A stretch of 64,000 bases of DNA from Firmicutes bacterium FC7 (GTDB lineage: Bacteria > Bacillota > Clostridia > Tissierellales > Tissierellaceae): contig JAKELU010000004.1 in NCBI GenBank assembly GCA_022760735.1, positions 80,583-144,582 of the forward strand. Reading direction: 5' to 3'. Below, in pieces: positions 62,215 to 64,000 of the stretch. The notes below the pieces were generated by a model. The model had not been told where the DNA came from. It did no database searches and saw nothing but the letters and a program-made list of their open reading frames with translations. Both the position numbers and the translations under genes were made by a program. Position 1 is the first letter of the stretch, and each line of letters begins with the position of its first letter.

Positions 62215-64000
62215 CTATGCCATATTAAGGCCGGCTTTTTCTAGTTTTCTTACAAACGCATTTGCTAATTTGTCTATATCAGCCTCTTCTCTTATTACAA
62301 CCGTATCAGCTAATTTTGATAGGGTTATATTAGTTACTTTACTACCTTCTTTTCTTCCTTGTTCTCTCGCCATTTGTACTGACTTATCATGCGGAAATAC
62401 TCTAGAGCCACGAGGTAAATCTATTATTTCTCCGCCACGTTCATGGACTTGTACTATTCCACCCTTCCAAAAGTCCGTACCTTTAGCCAGTTTAGGGATT
62501 AAAGGTATATTAATACCCTTTCCGCCTATACCTGGTATCCACTTAGGAAGTTTTATTTTATTAAGTCCACCTATCAAGCCATTTATTAGACCGATTAGTC
62601 CATTTATTGTAGCCTTTCCTACTGCCAAAGGTACTCCCAAAAACCCACTAAGTATATCCGATAATCCCTTCCAAGCACGTTCCCAATCTCCAGTAAATAT
62701 ACCAACTATATAATCTATAATCCCACTTAGCACTTTTATTATATTTGCTACAACACTACCTATAAGCTCTAATCCAACCCAGAATATATTCTTAATTGTC
62801 TCCCATCCTATGCTCAATGCTGTTATAACTGGTAAAAGTGCTATCGATAAGACTTTAGATGTAGCATCAAAGATATTCCGTACGTGCTCCATAGTAGTTG
62901 CAATGTTCTGTGCTATATTTGGGAATACCTCTATAACCTTAGCCTTAATCTTATCCCAATTTTTATATAGTAGTATCCCTGCTGCAATCAATGCTAATAT
63001 TATACCGACTACTATCACGCCTGGACTGAATATCGCTTTTATTAACCCTAGCTTTTTAACTGTTCCGGCAAATTTACCAAAATTAAATATTAACTTGCCT
63101 ACACCTGTTGTCATTTTGCCTACAACCATTAATGACGGTCCTACTACTGCTGCTATCATTGCAAATCTTACAATAGTTTCCTTTGTTTCTTGATCTAGTT
63201 CACCAAATACTTTTACTGTATCTCTTACACTTTGAATTATTGGAGTTATTGTAGGCGACAATACTTCACCTATATCTGTTGCAAGATTTTTAATCTCTGT
63301 TCCTAATCCTCTAAGAGTACCACTTGCTCCGTTTGCTTCTCTTGCTGCTTGTCCTTGTGCATCTGCTGTCTGTTCCATTATTAAAGCTAATGTAGCCGCT
63401 TGTTTAGCTGCAAGGCTCAACTCTTCTTTTTCTTTAACCAGTCCCATTTCTAAAGCCTTTGACTTGATAACTGCTTCATTTACACCCATTCCATAATTAT
63501 CAAGCATGGAGTTATTGCCCTTTAATGCACCTGTCAAAGCTCTAATAGCATCATCCGTTGTACCACCAAACATAGCGGTCAGGTCACCAGCTAATTCTAT
63601 TAATGTTTGAGCTTGTTTTGCAGCTTCTTTTTCTGTTAATCCTCCAATATTTTTTAACATTGCTCCCATAGTATTTGCATAGGTTAACGCTTCAGTTTCT
63701 GCTATACCATATGCACTATCAAGAGTAGCAGCCCATTTTTGTATATCTCCAGCAGCACTCTTAAAAATTTGCTCACTAGCTCCTATTGCGTCTTCTAAAT
63801 CAGCTGCAAAATTATAGGATGCGGTGCCAGCTGCTACTAAAGGTAGAGTTAATCCTACAGTTAGTGTACTCCCTAATTTATCTACCTCTTTACCTACACT
63901 TTGTATTTCTTTTCCCATCCTCTTAGCTGTTCTGGAGAATCCACCAATGTTTTTCTCTACAGTTCGGAGTGTATCTGAGAAATTATCTTTAAGTTGTATC
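62215..64000 (-). CDS. Phage tail tape-measure protein, 5' end outside window
   Basis: The frame is open to the right edge; at least 595 residues are visible. It has long helices and the TP901-type signature around GALKGNNSMLDNYGMG (residues 150-165 of the shorter ORF), three or four hydrophobic segments (IFSPGVIVVGIILALIAAGILLY and others), and a WKGGIVQVHERGGEIIDLPRG motif near the C-terminus, typical of the family. It sets tail length and is ejected with DNA. The internal ATG at 63918 is not the true start. Confidence 0.95.
   Translation of the reverse strand, partial: IQLKDNFSDTLRTVEKNIGGFSRTAKRMGKEIQSVGKEVDKLGSTLTVGLTLPLVAAGTASYNFAADLEDAIGASEQIFKSAAGDIQKWAATLDSAYGIAETEALTYANTMGAMLKNIGGLTEKEAAKQAQTLIELAGDLTAMFGGTTDDAIRALTGALKGNNSMLDNYGMGVNEAVIKSKALEMGLVKEKEELSLAAKQAATLALIMEQTADAQGQAAREANGASGTLRGLGTEIKNLATDIGEVLSPTITPIIQSVRDTVKVFGELDQETKETIVRFAMIAAVVGPSLMVVGKMTTGVGKLIFNFGKFAGTVKKLGLIKAIFSPGVIVVGIILALIAAGILLYKNWDKIKAKVIEVFPNIAQNIATTMEHVRNIFDATSKVLSIALLPVITALSIGWETIKNIFWVGLELIGSVVANIIKVLSGIIDYIVGIFTGDWERAWKGLSDILSGFLGVPLAVGKATINGLIGLINGLIGGLNKIKLPKWIPGIGGKGINIPLIPKLAKGTDFWKGGIVQVHERGGEIIDLPRGSRVFPHDKSVQMAREQGRKEGSKVTNITLSKLADTVVIREEADIDKLANAFVRKLEKAGLNMA

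Noticed and set aside
1-64000. CRISPR array or IS element
   Set aside because: No regularly spaced direct repeats and no transposase-like frame were found on either strand.

Overview
The window is AT-rich, low-GC chromosomal DNA from an anaerobic, spore-forming Firmicute. Evidence for sporulation is an alpha/beta-type SASP, a complete cotJA-cotJB-cotJC set, a collagen-like surface protein and a probable exosporium protein. Evidence for an anaerobic, probably amino-acid-fermenting life is a ferredoxin-dependent 2-oxoacid oxidoreductase next to phosphate butyryltransferase and butyrate kinase, plus rubredoxin, rubrerythrin and ferritin. Gene content fits a Clostridia/Tissierellia-type organism; genus cannot be decided from the sequence alone. 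Layout: 1-3219 holds a truncated collagen-like gene, a YcdB/SLH surface protein with an RsbW-like anti-sigma factor, and a rubredoxin read divergently from the anti-sigma gene. 3258-14423 is leftward housekeeping: engB-lon, clpX-clpP-tig, tRNA-Leu(UAG), mnmA, a DegV protein, glmM and cca. 14525-20315 is a type II fatty-acid synthesis cluster: leftward fabH-fabK-fabD-fabG-acpP-fabF faces rightward fabZ and a second FabK-like oxidoreductase, with paired operator-like motifs between them. 22378-27727 is a leftward ptb-buk-ATPase-oxidoreductase operon, suited to turning 2-oxoacids into acyl-CoA, acyl-phosphate and ATP. 27903-32035 carries ybbR-cdaA (cyclic-di-AMP), a CapA-like protein and a PrsW-like protease. 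32301-37171 is stress and spore related: rubrerythrin, an ArsR regulator, cotJ, SASP, ferritin, L,D-transpeptidase and a flavin reductase. 37312-39727 pairs a Crp/Fnr regulator with YedE, TusA and DUF3343 genes (selenium/sulfur handling). 39820-45119 has a COG2509-type flavoprotein and then a heterodimeric ABC exporter, preceded by a 24-codon leader ORF and an attenuator with two look-alike terminators. 45175-47776 has a racemase, a glutamate/aspartate symporter and two decayed gene fragments. From about 47780 to the right edge lies mobile DNA, all leftward except one tiny ORF: a small secretion/pilus-like cassette (HTH, RHH-like, pilin-like, membrane protein, large ATPase), a putative toxin-antitoxin-like pair, and a PBSX-type contractile-tail prophage with a lysis module; the tape-measure gene runs off the right edge. 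The most unusual observations are: (1) in the lysis module, an amidase reading frame with no usable start codon that is entered exactly by a -1 slip at A AAA AAG directly before the stop codon of a subtilisin-like protease/SLH gene; (2) the leader-peptide attenuator of the ABC exporter; (3) the relaxase-less secretion-like cassette at the prophage edge; and (4) sigma-B-like promoters on the divergent anti-sigma/rubredoxin pair and on rubrerythrin.
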